Assembly: GCF_003667705.1 (NCBI RefSeq)
Contig: NZ_CP033019.1
Coordinates: 1,612,001 to 1,676,000 of the forward strand
Direction of reading: 5' to 3'
Source: Janthinobacterium agaricidamnosum
Lineage (GTDB): Bacteria; Pseudomonadota; Gammaproteobacteria; Burkholderiales; Burkholderiaceae_D
DNA: 64,000 nucleotides
Made by a program: the position numbers and the translations under genes. Position 1 is the stretch's first letter, and every line of letters starts with the position of its first letter. This document shows positions 12,670-22,565 of the stretch, piece by piece. The notes under the pieces were generated by a model that searched no databases, was not told the origin of the DNA, and saw nothing but the letters and a program-made list of their open reading frames with translations.

Positions 12670-13989
12670 ATGGCGGATCTCTTTTCCACCGCACCGCGCC
12701 AGCCGCTGGCCGAAGCCTTGCGGCCTGCTACTCTCAACGAAGTCATCGGCCAGACGCATCTGTTGGGCGTCGGCAAGCCGCTGCGCCTGGCGTTCGAGGC
12801 GGGCAAGGCCCATTCGATGATTTTATGGGGGCCGCCCGGCGTGGGCAAGACGACCCTGGCGCGCCTGATGGCCAACGCGTTTGACAGCGAATTCATCGCT
12901 CTGTCGGCCGTGTTTGCAGGGGTGAAAGATATCCGCGCGGCCATGGACCAGGCCCGCCACAGCCTGGACCAGTTCGGCAAGCACACTTTATTGTTTGTCG
13001 ACGAGATCCACCGGTTTAATAAATCGCAACAGGACGCCTTGCTGCCTTTCGTGGAGTCGGGTCTGGTGACCTTCATCGGCGCCACCACCGAAAACCCCAG
13101 CTTCGAAGTGAACTCGGCGCTGCTGTCGCGCGCGCAAGTGTATGTGTTGAAGTCGCTCAACGAAGACGAGATGAAGCAGTTGCTGGCCAAGGCGCAAAGC
13201 ACGGCGCTGACGCATTTGACCTTCGACGAGGCGGCGGCCGACACCCTGATCGGCTATGCGGATGGCGATGCGCGCCGCTTTTTGAACTTGCTGGAGCAGG
13301 CCGAGACGGCCGCCAGCTCGACGGGCACGACGACCATCGACGCGGCCTTCGTCGACAATGCGCTCACCTTGAATTCGCGCCGCTTCGACAAGGGCGGCGA
13401 CAATTTCTATGACCAGATTTCTGCCCTGCACAAGTCCGTGCGCGGTTCGAACCCGGATGCGGCCCTGTACTGGTTTTGCCGCATGATCGACGGCGGCGCC
13501 GACCCGCGCTATCTGTCGCGGCGCATCGTGCGCATGGCCTGGGAAGACATCGGCCTGGCCGACCCCCGCGCCTTGACCATGGTCAATGACGCGGCGGAAA
13601 CGTATGAACGCCTCGGTTCGCCCGAAGGCGAGCTGGCCCTGGGCCAGGCCGTGATCTACCTGGCGATCGCCGCGAAAAGCAATGCCGGCTACAACGCTTT
13701 TAATACGGCCATGGCGTTTGTGAAGAAGGACAAGTCCAAGGAAGTGCCCGTGCATTTGCGCAATGCGCCGACGAAATTGATGAAGGAACTCGGCTACGGC
13801 CACGCCTACCGCTACGCGCACGATGAACCCGATGCGTATGCGGCCGGTGAAACGTATTTTCCGGACGGCATGGCGGAACCGGGCTGGTACCAGCCCGTGC
13901 CGCGCGGCCTGGAAAGTAAAATCGCCGACAAGCTGGCGTGGCTGCGCGAACTGGACAGAAAAGCGGGCAAGCCAGCCGGCAAGGGCTGA
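12670..13989 (+). CDS. rarA: replication-associated recombination protein A (AAA+ ATPase)
   Basis: MgsA/WRNIP1-family clamp-loader-like ATPase that acts at stalled replication forks. 439 residues: Walker A GPPGVGKT at 54-61, Walker B LLFVDEIHRFNKSQQDALL, sensor GATTENPSFEVN, and the C-terminal tetramerisation region (GYNAFNTAMAFV; HLRNAPTKLMKELGYG). The ATG at 12670 gives MADLFSTAPRQPLAEALRP, the family-typical start. The gene ends 2 bases before the stop of the convergent epimerase gene. Confidence 0.95.
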   Translation: MADLFSTAPRQPLAEALRPATLNEVIGQTHLLGVGKPLRLAFEAGKAHSMILWGPPGVGKTTLARLMANAFDSEFIALSAVFAGVKDIRAAMDQARHSLDQFGKHTLLFVDEIHRFNKSQQDALLPFVESGLVTFIGATTENPSFEVNSALLSRAQVYVLKSLNEDEMKQLLAKAQSTALTHLTFDEAAADTLIGYADGDARRFLNLLEQAETAASSTGTTTIDAAFVDNALTLNSRRFDKGGDNFYDQISALHKSVRGSNPDAALYWFCRMIDGGADPRYLSRRIVRMAWEDIGLADPRALTMVNDAAETYERLGSPEGELALGQAVIYLAIAAKSNAGYNAFNTAMAFVKKDKSKEVPVHLRNAPTKLMKELGYGHAYRYAHDEPDAYAAGETYFPDGMAEPGWYQPVPRGLESKIADKLAWLRELDRKAGKPAGKG

Positions 13990-13991
13990 CG

Positions 13992-14732
13992 CTACAAGCC
14001 CAGCAAGCTAAAACCGTCATCCTGCGGCGCGTAGCCCACCAGCTGGCGTGTCGCCGCAATGGACAGCCGTTTGTAGCGGTTGTCCGACACCCCATGCACG
14101 ACGTGGTAGCCGGGCGGCACGTCGGCGGCGATGCAGCGGGCCAGCAGCTGCACCACATCGCGTTCGCTGATGAAGGCGGCGATGTCGCGCGCGCTGTGTT
14201 GTTGACCTTTCTCAAACTGCGCCACGTTGGCGATGCGCACGGCGATCGCCGTCATGCCATGCTGGTGGGCGAATGCGGAGGCCACGCCTTCGCCGAAGGC
14301 CTTGCTGGCGCCATACATGTTCGCCGGCCGCGCCGGCATGCTTTCGTGCACTTGCACGTCCAGCGGATAGCCTTCGACGGCTTGCGCGCTGCTGGCGAAT
14401 ACCACTCTTTTCACTCCCTGCGCTTGTGCCGCGCGGAAGATGTTGTGCGTGCCGATGATGTTCGGCTGCAGCAATTGCGCGTCGAAATCGGCGCTGGCGT
14501 GCGGCACGCCGGCCAGGTGCAGCACCACGTCGGTATCGGTGCAGGCGGCCAGGCAGGCGGCGTAATCGCTGACGTCGAGCTGCATGGGCGGGCAGGGCGC
14601 TTCGGCCAGCTTGCCTGTGTGCAGGTCGGCCAGGCGCAGGGAGAATTCCCCGTGCCGGCGCTTCCAGAAAGCGGTGCCGATGCTGCCGGCGGCGCCCGTG
14701 ACGAGGACGCGCAATGGTGGTGCTTGAGTCAT
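13992..14732 (-). CDS. NAD(P)-dependent epimerase/dehydrogenase (extended SDR, uronate-dehydrogenase-like)
   Basis: 246 residues with a Rossmann fold: the N-terminal VLVTGAAGSIGTAFW is the nucleotide-binding glycine motif, ADL after the second strand suggests NAD preference, and YGASK provides the catalytic Tyr and Lys after the SSAQAV Ser region. Short length and overall look (LHLAGVPHASADFD; YGASKAFGEGVASAFAHQHG) resemble uronate dehydrogenases and small sugar epimerases; the substrate cannot be fixed from sequence. Its ATG overlaps the stop of the upstream DUF2917 gene by 4 bases (ATGA), so the two are translated together. Confidence 0.85.
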   Translation of the reverse strand: MTQAPPLRVLVTGAAGSIGTAFWKRRHGEFSLRLADLHTGKLAEAPCPPMQLDVSDYAACLAACTDTDVVLHLAGVPHASADFDAQLLQPNIIGTHNIFRAAQAQGVKRVVFASSAQAVEGYPLDVQVHESMPARPANMYGASKAFGEGVASAFAHQHGMTAIAVRIANVAQFEKGQQHSARDIAAFISERDVVQLLARCIAADVPPGYHVVHGVSDNRYKRLSIAATRQLVGYAPQDDGFSLLGL

Positions 14733-15019
14733 GTATTCCTAATATTCAAGGTGTGAGGCAGTGCCAGGTTCAGCCAGCGCAGCAGGGCGGGGCGCGGTGC
14801 GGCCGTCCCATGCACGCGGATGCGTCCGTTGCCCACGGCTTCGACCAGCACCAGGCCGTCATTCGGGATCGTGTAGCGTTCGCCGCTGCGCAGCACGCAA
14901 TCCTCGAACTGGGCGTAGGCCGTGATCCACGCCGTGCCGGACAGGCATTCGATGACCCTGGCGCGCGCTTTTTCCAGGCGCAAGGGCCGTTCGCTGCGTA
15001 ATTCGTGGTCGGTTTGCAT
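14729..15019 (-). CDS. DUF2917 family small protein
   Basis: 96 residues, probably all beta, matching the DUF2917 pattern: LRLEKARARVIECLSGTAW, then ITAYAQFEDCVLRSGERYTI, then LVLVEAVGNGRIRVH. The function of the family is unknown. AGGAG six bases before the ATG at 15019 supports the start over longer frames. First gene of a unit with the epimerase-like gene (4-base overlap) and divergent from a MocR-type regulator, which may control it. Confidence 0.8.
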   Translation of the reverse strand: MQTDHELRSERPLRLEKARARVIECLSGTAWITAYAQFEDCVLRSGERYTIPNDGLVLVEAVGNGRIRVHGTAAPRPALLRWLNLALPHTLNIRNT

Positions 15020-15085
15020 GGCATCGCTCCTGTTGTGCTGACAGGAACAGCTTAGGCGCTGGGCTTGAACCATGACAGATGCAGG

Positions 15086-15175
15086 AAAACGAAATTGTCA
15101 TGCATACAGTGCGCTTCATCGTACACTGTGCTTGTCAAAAAAACGGGCAACTGTATCTGTGCGTGCCGCGCGCGC
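15086..15175. promoter_or_regulatory. divergent promoter region between DUF2917 gene and MocR-type regulator, with repeated ACAGT/ACTGT words
   Basis: The 180-base gap holds ATACAGT at 15104-15110, TACACTGTG near 15122-15130 and ACTGTAT at 15150-15156. The first and last form an inverted pair, and the middle one is related. MocR-type regulators usually bind repeated half-sites in the gap to their divergent target, so this is a candidate operator. A TTGTCA at 15096-15101 could be a -35. Confidence 0.4.
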
Positions 15176-15199
15176 CAGCCGCATACTGAAGGGATGAAC

Positions 15200-16621
15200 A
15201 TGAGCGCGCCTTTGAATCTGTACGAGCACCTGGCCAACGAGCTGGGCGCCTTGATCGACGCGCGCGTGTTCGCGCCCGGCGACCGCCTGCCGTCGATCCG
15301 CCACCTGGCGCAGCAAAAGCGCATTTCCGTCAGCACGGTGATGCAAGCCTTGCGCCTGATGGAAGACCGGGGGCAGGTCGATGCGCGGCCCCAGTCCGGC
15401 TATTTCGTGCGCCACCGGGCGCCGCGCCGGCCCTGCAGCGCGGACGCGCAGCATTTGAAGGAGCCGGCCTTTGTCGGCATCAACAACCTGTTGATGCGCG
15501 TGCTGAAGGAAAACGAGGCGCCCGCTATCGTGCAGCTGGGCACGGCCTGGCCGCCCGACGAGATATTGCCCATCAAGCGCATGCAGCGCACCATCAGCGC
15601 GGTGGCGCGGCGCGAGCCGGCGTTATTGAGCAAGGTCAGTTGCTACGACGTCAGCGAAGGCAATTTCTTGCGCCAGGTCACGCGCCGCGCGCTGGATTGG
15701 GGCAAGCTGGACCCGCACGAGATCGTCGTGACGAATTCCTGCACGGAAGCGATCAGCCTGTGCCTGCGCGCCGTCGCCAAACCGGGCGACACCATCGCCA
15801 TTGAGTCGGCCACGTATTTCGTGCTGCTGCAGATGATAGAAAGCCTGGGCATGAAGGCGCTGGAAATCCCCACCGACCCAAAGACGGGGCCGTCGCTCGA
15901 TGCGCTCGAACTGGCCCTGCGCGCCGGCCTCGTGCAGGCGTGCCTGTTCGTGCCGAACGCGAATAATCCCCTGGGCTGCGTCATGCCGGAAGCCAACAAG
16001 AAGCGCTTGGCGGGGCTGCTGTCGGAATTCAATATTCCGCTGGTGGAAGACGACGTGTATGGCGACCTGTGCTTTGCACCGCAGCGCCCGTGGCCCGTGA
16101 AGGCTTACGACACGAGCGGCAATGTGCTGCTGTGTTCCTCGTTTTCCAAGGCCATCACGCCCGCGTCGCGCGTGGGCTATGTGCTGGCCGGGCGTTTCGC
16201 GCAGGAAGTGGCCTTGCTGAAAACCGTGTCGAGCGGCGCCACCAGCCATTTTTTCCAGGCCGTACTGGCCGATTTTTTGGAGGGCAGCAGCTACGACCAG
16301 CAGCTGCGCAAGATGCGGCGCACGCTGGTGCAGCGCATCGCGCGCATGTCCGATGCCGTGGCGGCCAGCTTTCCGGTCGACTGCATGCTGTCCGAGCCGC
16401 AGGGCGGTTTCGTGCTGTGGGTGCAGATGCCGCCGCAGGTCGATGCGCTGGCCCTGCATGGCCATGCCATTGCCGACGGCGTGGCGTATATGCCGGGCCA
16501 GCTGTTCTCGGCTTCGGGCAAGTTCGGCAATTATCTGCGCCTCAATTGCGGCAATGCGTGGACGCCGCGCATCGAGCAGGCGATCGGCCGGCTGGGCCGT
16601 CTGGTGCATGAGGCCTTGTAA
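15200..16621 (+). CDS. MocR-type regulator (GntR DNA-binding domain fused to PLP aminotransferase-like domain)
   Basis: 473 residues: an N-terminal winged helix (LYEHLANELGALIDARVFA, then GDRLPSIRHLAQQKRISVST), a linker, and a fold-type I aminotransferase domain with VPNANNPLGCVM and the PLP-binding Lys in SSFSKAITPASRVGYV. MocR proteins usually regulate a neighbouring divergent gene in response to PLP or an amino acid. Start: ATG 15200 has AGGG at the right distance (6 bases), while the ATG at 15194 touches that AGGG directly. Likely target: the divergent DUF2917-epimerase unit. Confidence 0.9.
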   Translation: MSAPLNLYEHLANELGALIDARVFAPGDRLPSIRHLAQQKRISVSTVMQALRLMEDRGQVDARPQSGYFVRHRAPRRPCSADAQHLKEPAFVGINNLLMRVLKENEAPAIVQLGTAWPPDEILPIKRMQRTISAVARREPALLSKVSCYDVSEGNFLRQVTRRALDWGKLDPHEIVVTNSCTEAISLCLRAVAKPGDTIAIESATYFVLLQMIESLGMKALEIPTDPKTGPSLDALELALRAGLVQACLFVPNANNPLGCVMPEANKKRLAGLLSEFNIPLVEDDVYGDLCFAPQRPWPVKAYDTSGNVLLCSSFSKAITPASRVGYVLAGRFAQEVALLKTVSSGATSHFFQAVLADFLEGSSYDQQLRKMRRTLVQRIARMSDAVAASFPVDCMLSEPQGGFVLWVQMPPQVDALALHGHAIADGVAYMPGQLFSASGKFGNYLRLNCGNAWTPRIEQAIGRLGRLVHEAL

Positions 16622-16770
16622 CTATTCTTTGCGTTTCAGTCCCCGTTTTTCACCGTTCGCTCCCTGTTTTTCGCCGCTGGTCGCAAGCCGGTGGCCTTGT
16701 TTGCCGCCGTTGGCTAAAGTAGCACCATACCAGCAGCAGTCAACGAAACAAACTAACCAGGAGTCACATC

Positions 16771-16974
16771 ATGAACGCACTGAAAAACATGGAAATCGCC
16801 TTTATCGCCGCCGCCGTCCTGGCCATCGGTAGCAGCTTCGCCACCGCCGGCGCCAACACGGTGGAGGTGAGCGCCACGTCGACCCTGATCGCCCAGGCCG
16901 CCGACAGCACGATGCCCGTCGTCACCGTCAGCGCCCGCCGCCTGACCGCTGCCGAAAAAGCCGCTTTCATTTAA
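16771..16974 (+). CDS. small exported protein of unknown function
   Basis: 67 residues. The N-terminus (MNALKNMEIAFIAAAVLAIG, then SSFATAGA) looks like a Sec signal peptide with cleavage near residue 28. The rest is short, Thr/Val/Ala-rich (TMPVVTVSARRLTAAEKAAF) with no domain I recognise. A good CAGGAG lies about 9 bases before the ATG, which together with codon use makes it a likely real gene. It stands alone between the MocR-type gene and serS. The upstream 149 bases contain a near-repeat of CCGTTTTTCACCG and CTGTTTTTCGCCG. Confidence 0.65.
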   Translation: MNALKNMEIAFIAAAVLAIGSSFATAGANTVEVSATSTLIAQAADSTMPVVTVSARRLTAAEKAAFI

Positions 16975-17076
16975 GTATCCGCCGTAAAGCGGGCGCGAGT
17001 GCCCGGCCATGCCGCCATGACGATGGCAGAGCGAGTGCAAAACTCATAAAGAACTGAACGGGTCTTGGTACAATGA

Positions 17077-18399
<1,323 letters not shown>

Positions 18400-18421
18400 A
18401 AAAGACCAGGCAGCTTGCTGC

Positions 18422-18454
18422 AATGGAAGGCTTAAAATAGTCCTTCCATTTTTT
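18422..18454 (+). terminator. rho-independent terminator of serS
   Basis: Perfect 9-bp stem AATGGAAGG/CCTTCCATT (18422-18430 with 18442-18450), an 11-base loop and a T-run. A TATAAT at 18466-18471 just beyond it is the likely -10 for the following tRNA gene. Confidence 0.85.
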
Positions 18455-18512
18455 CAAGCGGCTGCTATAATCTTGCCTTCTCGCAGCAATGCGGGAAAAG
18501 ACCGCAGCAAAT

Positions 18513-18604
<92 letters not shown>

Positions 18605-18614
18605 ACAAATAGAG

Positions 18615-18640
18615 AAAGCTCCCGCAAGGGAGCTTTTTTT
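18615..18640 (+). terminator. rho-independent terminator of tRNA-Ser copy 1
   Basis: 9-bp stem AAAGCTCCC/GGGAGCTTT with a GCAA tetraloop and a T-run. A nearly identical terminator follows the second tRNA copy. Confidence 0.9.
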
Positions 18641-18660
18641 ATTTGTGGCGGCGAAGAGGA

Positions 18661-18821
18661 GTACGCCCCCTGCGGGGCGTACGCGTGGGATTCGAAGCCC
18701 CGCGCATATTTGCGCGGGGCTCTCCGAATCGTCCAATTGGTTTTCACGCGTGCGCCAAGGTGGCGTCTACAAAGGCGAGCCGCGCCTTGCGCCGGGCTCT
18801 CCGAATCGTCAAATTGTTTTT
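18661..18821. repeat. inter-tRNA spacer with three hairpins and a twice-repeated sequence
   Basis: The roughly 310 bases between the two tRNA-Ser genes hold no gene. Hairpins: GTACGCCCC/GGGGCGTAC (18661-18682), AGCCCCGCGCA/TGCGCGGGGCT (18696-18722), and an imperfect GAGCC.../...GGGCTC near 18777-18800. Hairpins two and three each run into the same block (CTCTCCGAATCGTC, then A/C and AATTG, then T-rich), at 18719-18745 and 18797-18821. This looks like a tandem array of degenerate transcript-end cassettes. A TAAAAT at 18890-18895 may be the -10 of the second tRNA. Confidence 0.6.
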
Positions 18822-18947
18822 CGGGTTGGCGTCCAGCATTGGGTTGCAAATCACCAATAAACCCCTACCCAACCCAACAACACCCATGCTAAAATAGCGC
18901 CTCGTTCAAACAGGCATGCCCGTTTGAGCGAATAGACCGCAGTAAAC

Positions 18948-19039
<92 letters not shown>

Positions 19040-19050
19040 ATACATAAGAG

Positions 19051-19077
19051 AAGCTCCCCCCAAGGGAGCTTTTTTTA
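19051..19077 (+). terminator. rho-independent terminator of tRNA-Ser copy 2
   Basis: 8-bp stem AAGCTCCC/GGGAGCTT with a 5-base loop and a T-run, homologous to the terminator after copy 1. Confidence 0.88.
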
Positions 19078-19198
19078 TTTGCGCAACGCCAAAAAATCGT
19101 CAGCGTCTCAATGCAGGTAGAAAAACCGCCCAAAGCGCGCAGCGCAAGGCGTTTTTTCCTCCATTCAGGTTTTAAAGGCCAGCCCCCAGGAACCCAAG

Positions 19199-19798
19199 CT
19201 AATGCACGAGCTTGGCTACCGCAAACGCGACACCCGACATGGCAATGATCGTCCCCACACACGACAGGATGACAGCCGACTTCGCCTCAGCCACATCTGA
19301 CTTGGTCGCATAATTGGAGCGCACCACAGCGAGGTCCAGTTTCAAGCCACCGACATCGGTCTTGAGAACGCCGACATCCGTTTTCAGACCAGCCACATCC
19401 ACCTTGATGCCGGCCACATCAACCTTCAAATCAGCAACGTCCAGTTTCACCCCGGCCATGTCTTTTCCCAGTGTGTTGACTTGCTCGTCCATGGCGCAAT
19501 CCTCCGTACTTGTCACTGCATGCTCCTCGCTTTTTTCACCGCTGTCAAACAGTGTCCCGAGGGTATCGCGCATGGCTTTGCTATTGTTTGCCAGGCGTTG
19601 TGCCAGTGCCGTCACGCGCTGCAAGTCGGCCATACCCTCGCCCTGTAGCTGCTCAGTGGCAGTCTGCAATTCGACGGCGATCTGTTCGCCGAGGCTGGTG
19701 GCAACCCGCATCCATGCCTCGATCTTGCGCTGGCGTGCCTGTTGCGTGAGCGCGTCATGCCGCACCCGCGTATCGCTCAGCTTGTGCATGCTGTTCAT
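19199..19798 (-). CDS. coiled-coil protein with C-terminal membrane anchor, function unknown
   Basis: 199 residues. The N-terminal half is helical and charged. About residues 112-160 form seven consecutive heptads of the type V-A-G-L-K-x-D (for example VAGIKVD, VAGLKTD, VGVLKTD, VGGLKLD). The C-terminus is one hydrophobic segment (AVILSCVGTIIAMSGVAFAV). This layout, an LKxD heptad stalk plus tail anchor, resembles DUF1640/CCDC90-like bacterial proteins, but I cannot assign a function. AGAGGA six bases before the ATG at 19798 supports the start. It is convergent with the tRNA array and divergent from hisC. Confidence 0.8.
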   Translation of the reverse strand: MNSMHKLSDTRVRHDALTQQARQRKIEAWMRVATSLGEQIAVELQTATEQLQGEGMADLQRVTALAQRLANNSKAMRDTLGTLFDSGEKSEEHAVTSTEDCAMDEQVNTLGKDMAGVKLDVADLKVDVAGIKVDVAGLKTDVGVLKTDVGGLKLDLAVVRSNYATKSDVAEAKSAVILSCVGTIIAMSGVAFAVAKLVH

Positions 19799-19928
19799 GC
19801 CACGTCCTCTACAGTCTGGGGCCGATGCCGATGCTGTCCACGCTACCCCTTGCCGATGCCCCCCACCTTGACCCCGCTCAGCCTATGTTAATCTACCCCC
19901 TCCCATCCCGACCCCACCCATAAAAGCA

Positions 19929-20984
19929 ATGAGCCGATTCTGGAGCAACATCGTCAGCGAGCTGACCCCCTACGTCCCCGGCGAGCAGCCGAAACTGCCC
20001 GACCTGGTGAAACTCAACACCAACGAAAACCCCTACGGCCCGTCGCCGCAGGTGCTGGCCGCGCTGCGCGAAGCGGCCAACGACAGCCTGCGCCTCTACC
20101 CCGATCCCACGGCCAGCGAACTGAAGCAAACCCTGGCCGCCTACCACGGACTCGACAGCGCGCAGGTGTTCGTCGGCAACGGTTCCGATGAAGTGCTGGC
20201 GCTGGCCTTCATGGCCTTGCTCAAGCACGACGCACCCCTGCTGTTCCCGGACATCAGCTACAGCTTCTATCCCGTGTATTGCAAGCTGTACGGCATCGAT
20301 TACCGGACGGTCGCGCTCGACGACACCATGCGCATCCGCCCGGAAGACTATCAAGGGCCGTGCGGCGCCATCATCTTCCCGAATCCCAACGCGCCCACGG
20401 GCGTGGACTTGCCGCTGGCCGGCGTGGAAACCTTGCTGCGCGAGCATCCCGACGCCGTGGTCGTGGTCGATGAAGCGTATGTGGATTTCGGCGGCGAGAG
20501 CGCCGTGGCCCTGGTCGACCGGTATCCGAACTTGCTGGTGGTGCAGACGTTCTCGAAGTCGCGCTCGCTGGCCGGCTTGCGCGTCGGCTGCGCCTTCGGC
20601 CATGCGGACCTGATCGAGGCGCTGGAGCGCGTGAAGAACAGTTTCAACTCGTATCCGCTGGATAGGCTGGCCCTGGCCGGCGCCGTCGCTTCGCTGCAAG
20701 ACGAAGCGTATTTCCAGCAGACGCGCCAGGCCGTGATCGCCAGCCGCGAACAGCTGGCGGCGGACCTGGCGGCGCTGGGCTTCGAGGTGCTGCCGTCGGT
20801 GGCCAACTTTGTCTTTGCCCGCCACCCGCAGCATGATGCGGCGCAACTGGCGGCCGGCTTGCGCGCCAAGTCGGTGATCGTGCGCCATTTCAATGCACCG
20901 CGCATCAGCCAGTATTTGCGCATCAGCATCGGCAACCCGGCCGAGTGCGCCGCCTTGATGGCGGCCTTGCGCGCAGTGCTGTGA
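19929..20984 (+). CDS. hisC: histidinol-phosphate aminotransferase
   Basis: PLP enzyme converting imidazole acetol phosphate plus glutamate to histidinol phosphate. 351 residues, typical length. Features: [13 protein letters not shown] near the N-terminus, [26 protein letters not shown], and the PLP-Lys region [20 protein letters not shown]. It is outside any his operon here. HisC paralogues can also act on aromatic amino acids, so a second aminotransferase role is possible. A GNAT gene follows after 4 bases. Confidence 0.94.
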   Translation: MSRFWSNIVSELTPYVPGEQPKLPDLVKLNTNENPYGPSPQVLAALREAANDSLRLYPDPTASELKQTLAAYHGLDSAQVFVGNGSDEVLALAFMALLKHDAPLLFPDISYSFYPVYCKLYGIDYRTVALDDTMRIRPEDYQGPCGAIIFPNPNAPTGVDLPLAGVETLLREHPDAVVVVDEAYVDFGGESAVALVDRYPNLLVVQTFSKSRSLAGLRVGCAFGHADLIEALERVKNSFNSYPLDRLALAGAVASLQDEAYFQQTRQAVIASREQLAADLAALGFEVLPSVANFVFARHPQHDAAQLAAGLRAKSVIVRHFNAPRISQYLRISIGNPAECAALMAALRAVL

Positions 20985-20988
20985 CGCC

Positions 20989-21426
20989 ATGCTGACCTTC
21001 GTCCCAGCCAGCAGCGCCGATGGCGAGGCGCTGGCCAGCCTGCGCGTGGCCGCCATGCGCGACAGCCTGGAGCGCATCGGCCGCTATGATCCGCAGCGGG
21101 CGCGCCAGCGTTTCCTGTCCACCTACGACCCCGCCTGCACCTGGCAGTTGCGCCACGGCGGCGCGCTGGCCGGCTTCTATGTGTTGCGCCCGCAAGCGGA
21201 TTATTTGCTGCTCGACCACCTCTACCTGGCGCCGGAATGCCAGCGGCAAGGCATGGGTGCGTCCGTGCTGGCGCGCGTGTTTGCCGAGGCCGATGCGGCC
21301 CGCAAGAGCGTGCGCGTGGGCGCCTTGCGCGGCAGCGAGGCGAACCGCTTCTATATGCGTCACGGCTTCGTGCCGGATGGCGAGGAAGAGTTCGACCTGT
21401 ATTATCGGCGCGCCCCCGCGCCTTGA
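20989..21426 (+). CDS. GNAT family N-acetyltransferase
   Basis: 145 residues with a complete single GNAT domain. The acetyl-CoA-binding motif A is LYLAPECQRQGMGASVLARV, followed by the motif B region (GALRGSEANRFYMRHGFVP). The substrate is unknown. It begins 4 bases after the hisC stop and is probably co-transcribed with hisC, but no functional link is evident. Confidence 0.88.
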   Translation: MLTFVPASSADGEALASLRVAAMRDSLERIGRYDPQRARQRFLSTYDPACTWQLRHGGALAGFYVLRPQADYLLLDHLYLAPECQRQGMGASVLARVFAEADAARKSVRVGALRGSEANRFYMRHGFVPDGEEEFDLYYRRAPAP

Positions 21427-21489
21427 TGCTGCCGGCGGCGACTGTTTGTGCAACAATAATCGGATTCACACATCGACAGGACGGACAAA

Positions 21490-22359
21490 ATGGCAAAAGT
21501 GGCATTCATCGGCTTGGGCGTCATGGGTTTCCCCATGGCAGGTCATCTGGCGGCGGGCGGGCACGACGTCACCGTGTACAACCGCAACCCGGCCCGCGCG
21601 GCCGCCTGGCTGGAGCAATACAAGGGCAGCAGCGCCGCCACGCCGGCCGCCGCCGCAGCGGGTGCCGAGTTCGTCTTCACCTGCATCGGCAACGATAACG
21701 ACCTGTATCAAGTGATCCTGGAAGAGGGCGGCTTGCTGTCCACCATGGCGCCGGGCAGCATCCTGATCGACCATACGACGGCGTCCGCCGAAGCGGCGCG
21801 CACCATCCACGCGGCGGCGAAAGAGCAGGGCGTGTTCTTCCTCGACGCGCCCGTGTCCGGCGGCCAGGCGGGCGCGGAAAACGGCAAGCTGACCGTGATG
21901 GTGGGCGGCGATGCGCAGGCGTATGCACGGGCCGAGCCCGTCATCGCCCTGTTCTCGCGCGCCGTCACCTATATGGGCGCTTCCGGTTCCGGCCAGCTCA
22001 CGAAAATGGTCAACCAGATCTGCATCGCGGGCCTGGTGCAAGCCTTGAGCGAGGGCATTGCCTTTGCGGAAAACGCGGGGCTCGATGCGGCGCTGGTCGT
22101 CGACGTGATTTCCAAGGGCGCGGCGCAATCGTGGCAGCTGGAAAACCGGGGCAAGACGATGATCGAGCGCAAGTTCGACTTCGGTTTCGCCGTCGACCTG
22201 ATGCGCAAGGACCTCGGTATCTGCCTGGCCGAAGCGAAACGCAACGGCAGCGACTTGCCCGTGACGACCTTGACGGACCAGTTCTATGGCGAAGTGCAGC
22301 AGGCGGGCGGCAACCGTTACGACACGTCCAGCCTGATCACCCGCTTGAACAAAAAGTAA
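21490..22359 (+). CDS. beta-hydroxyacid dehydrogenase family NAD(P)-dependent oxidoreductase (GarR/GlxR/HIBADH-like)
   Basis: 289 residues. An N-terminal Rossmann domain starts at once with VAFIGLGVMGFPMAGHLA, the substrate-binding FLDAPVSGGQAGAENGKLTV lies near 120, the catalytic Lys is in SGSGQLTKMVNQI, and an all-helical C-terminal domain follows. The pattern fits tartronate semialdehyde reductase or 3-hydroxyisobutyrate dehydrogenase; the neighbours do not decide which. Single gene, closed by a strong hairpin. Confidence 0.9.
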   Translation: MAKVAFIGLGVMGFPMAGHLAAGGHDVTVYNRNPARAAAWLEQYKGSSAATPAAAAAGAEFVFTCIGNDNDLYQVILEEGGLLSTMAPGSILIDHTTASAEAARTIHAAAKEQGVFFLDAPVSGGQAGAENGKLTVMVGGDAQAYARAEPVIALFSRAVTYMGASGSGQLTKMVNQICIAGLVQALSEGIAFAENAGLDAALVVDVISKGAAQSWQLENRGKTMIERKFDFGFAVDLMRKDLGICLAEAKRNGSDLPVTTLTDQFYGEVQQAGGNRYDTSSLITRLNKK

Positions 22360-22380
22360 GTCTTCAGTTAATCGGCAAAC

Positions 22381-22418
22381 AGCGGCGCGTCCCTGTCCAG
22401 GGCCGCGCCGCTTGTCGT
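22381..22418 (+). terminator. hairpin terminator after the beta-hydroxyacid dehydrogenase gene
   Basis: 9-bp outer stem AGCGGCGCG/CGCGCCGCT (22381-22389 with 22404-22412) plus inner CCCTG/CAGGG, then TTGTCGTTT. Very stable, but the T-run is broken. Confidence 0.7.
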
Positions 22419-22565
22419 TTACGGTGCTGATACCATTAAAACGTCAGTTTCCGGAACATCTGGTTTCGATTTTCATGGAAAAGCATGGACTTCGCTAGCC
22501 CATCGTGTATTATTAAAAAACGAGATGAAATGTCCCAATTTTTAAAACATTATGAGCGGACCAGC

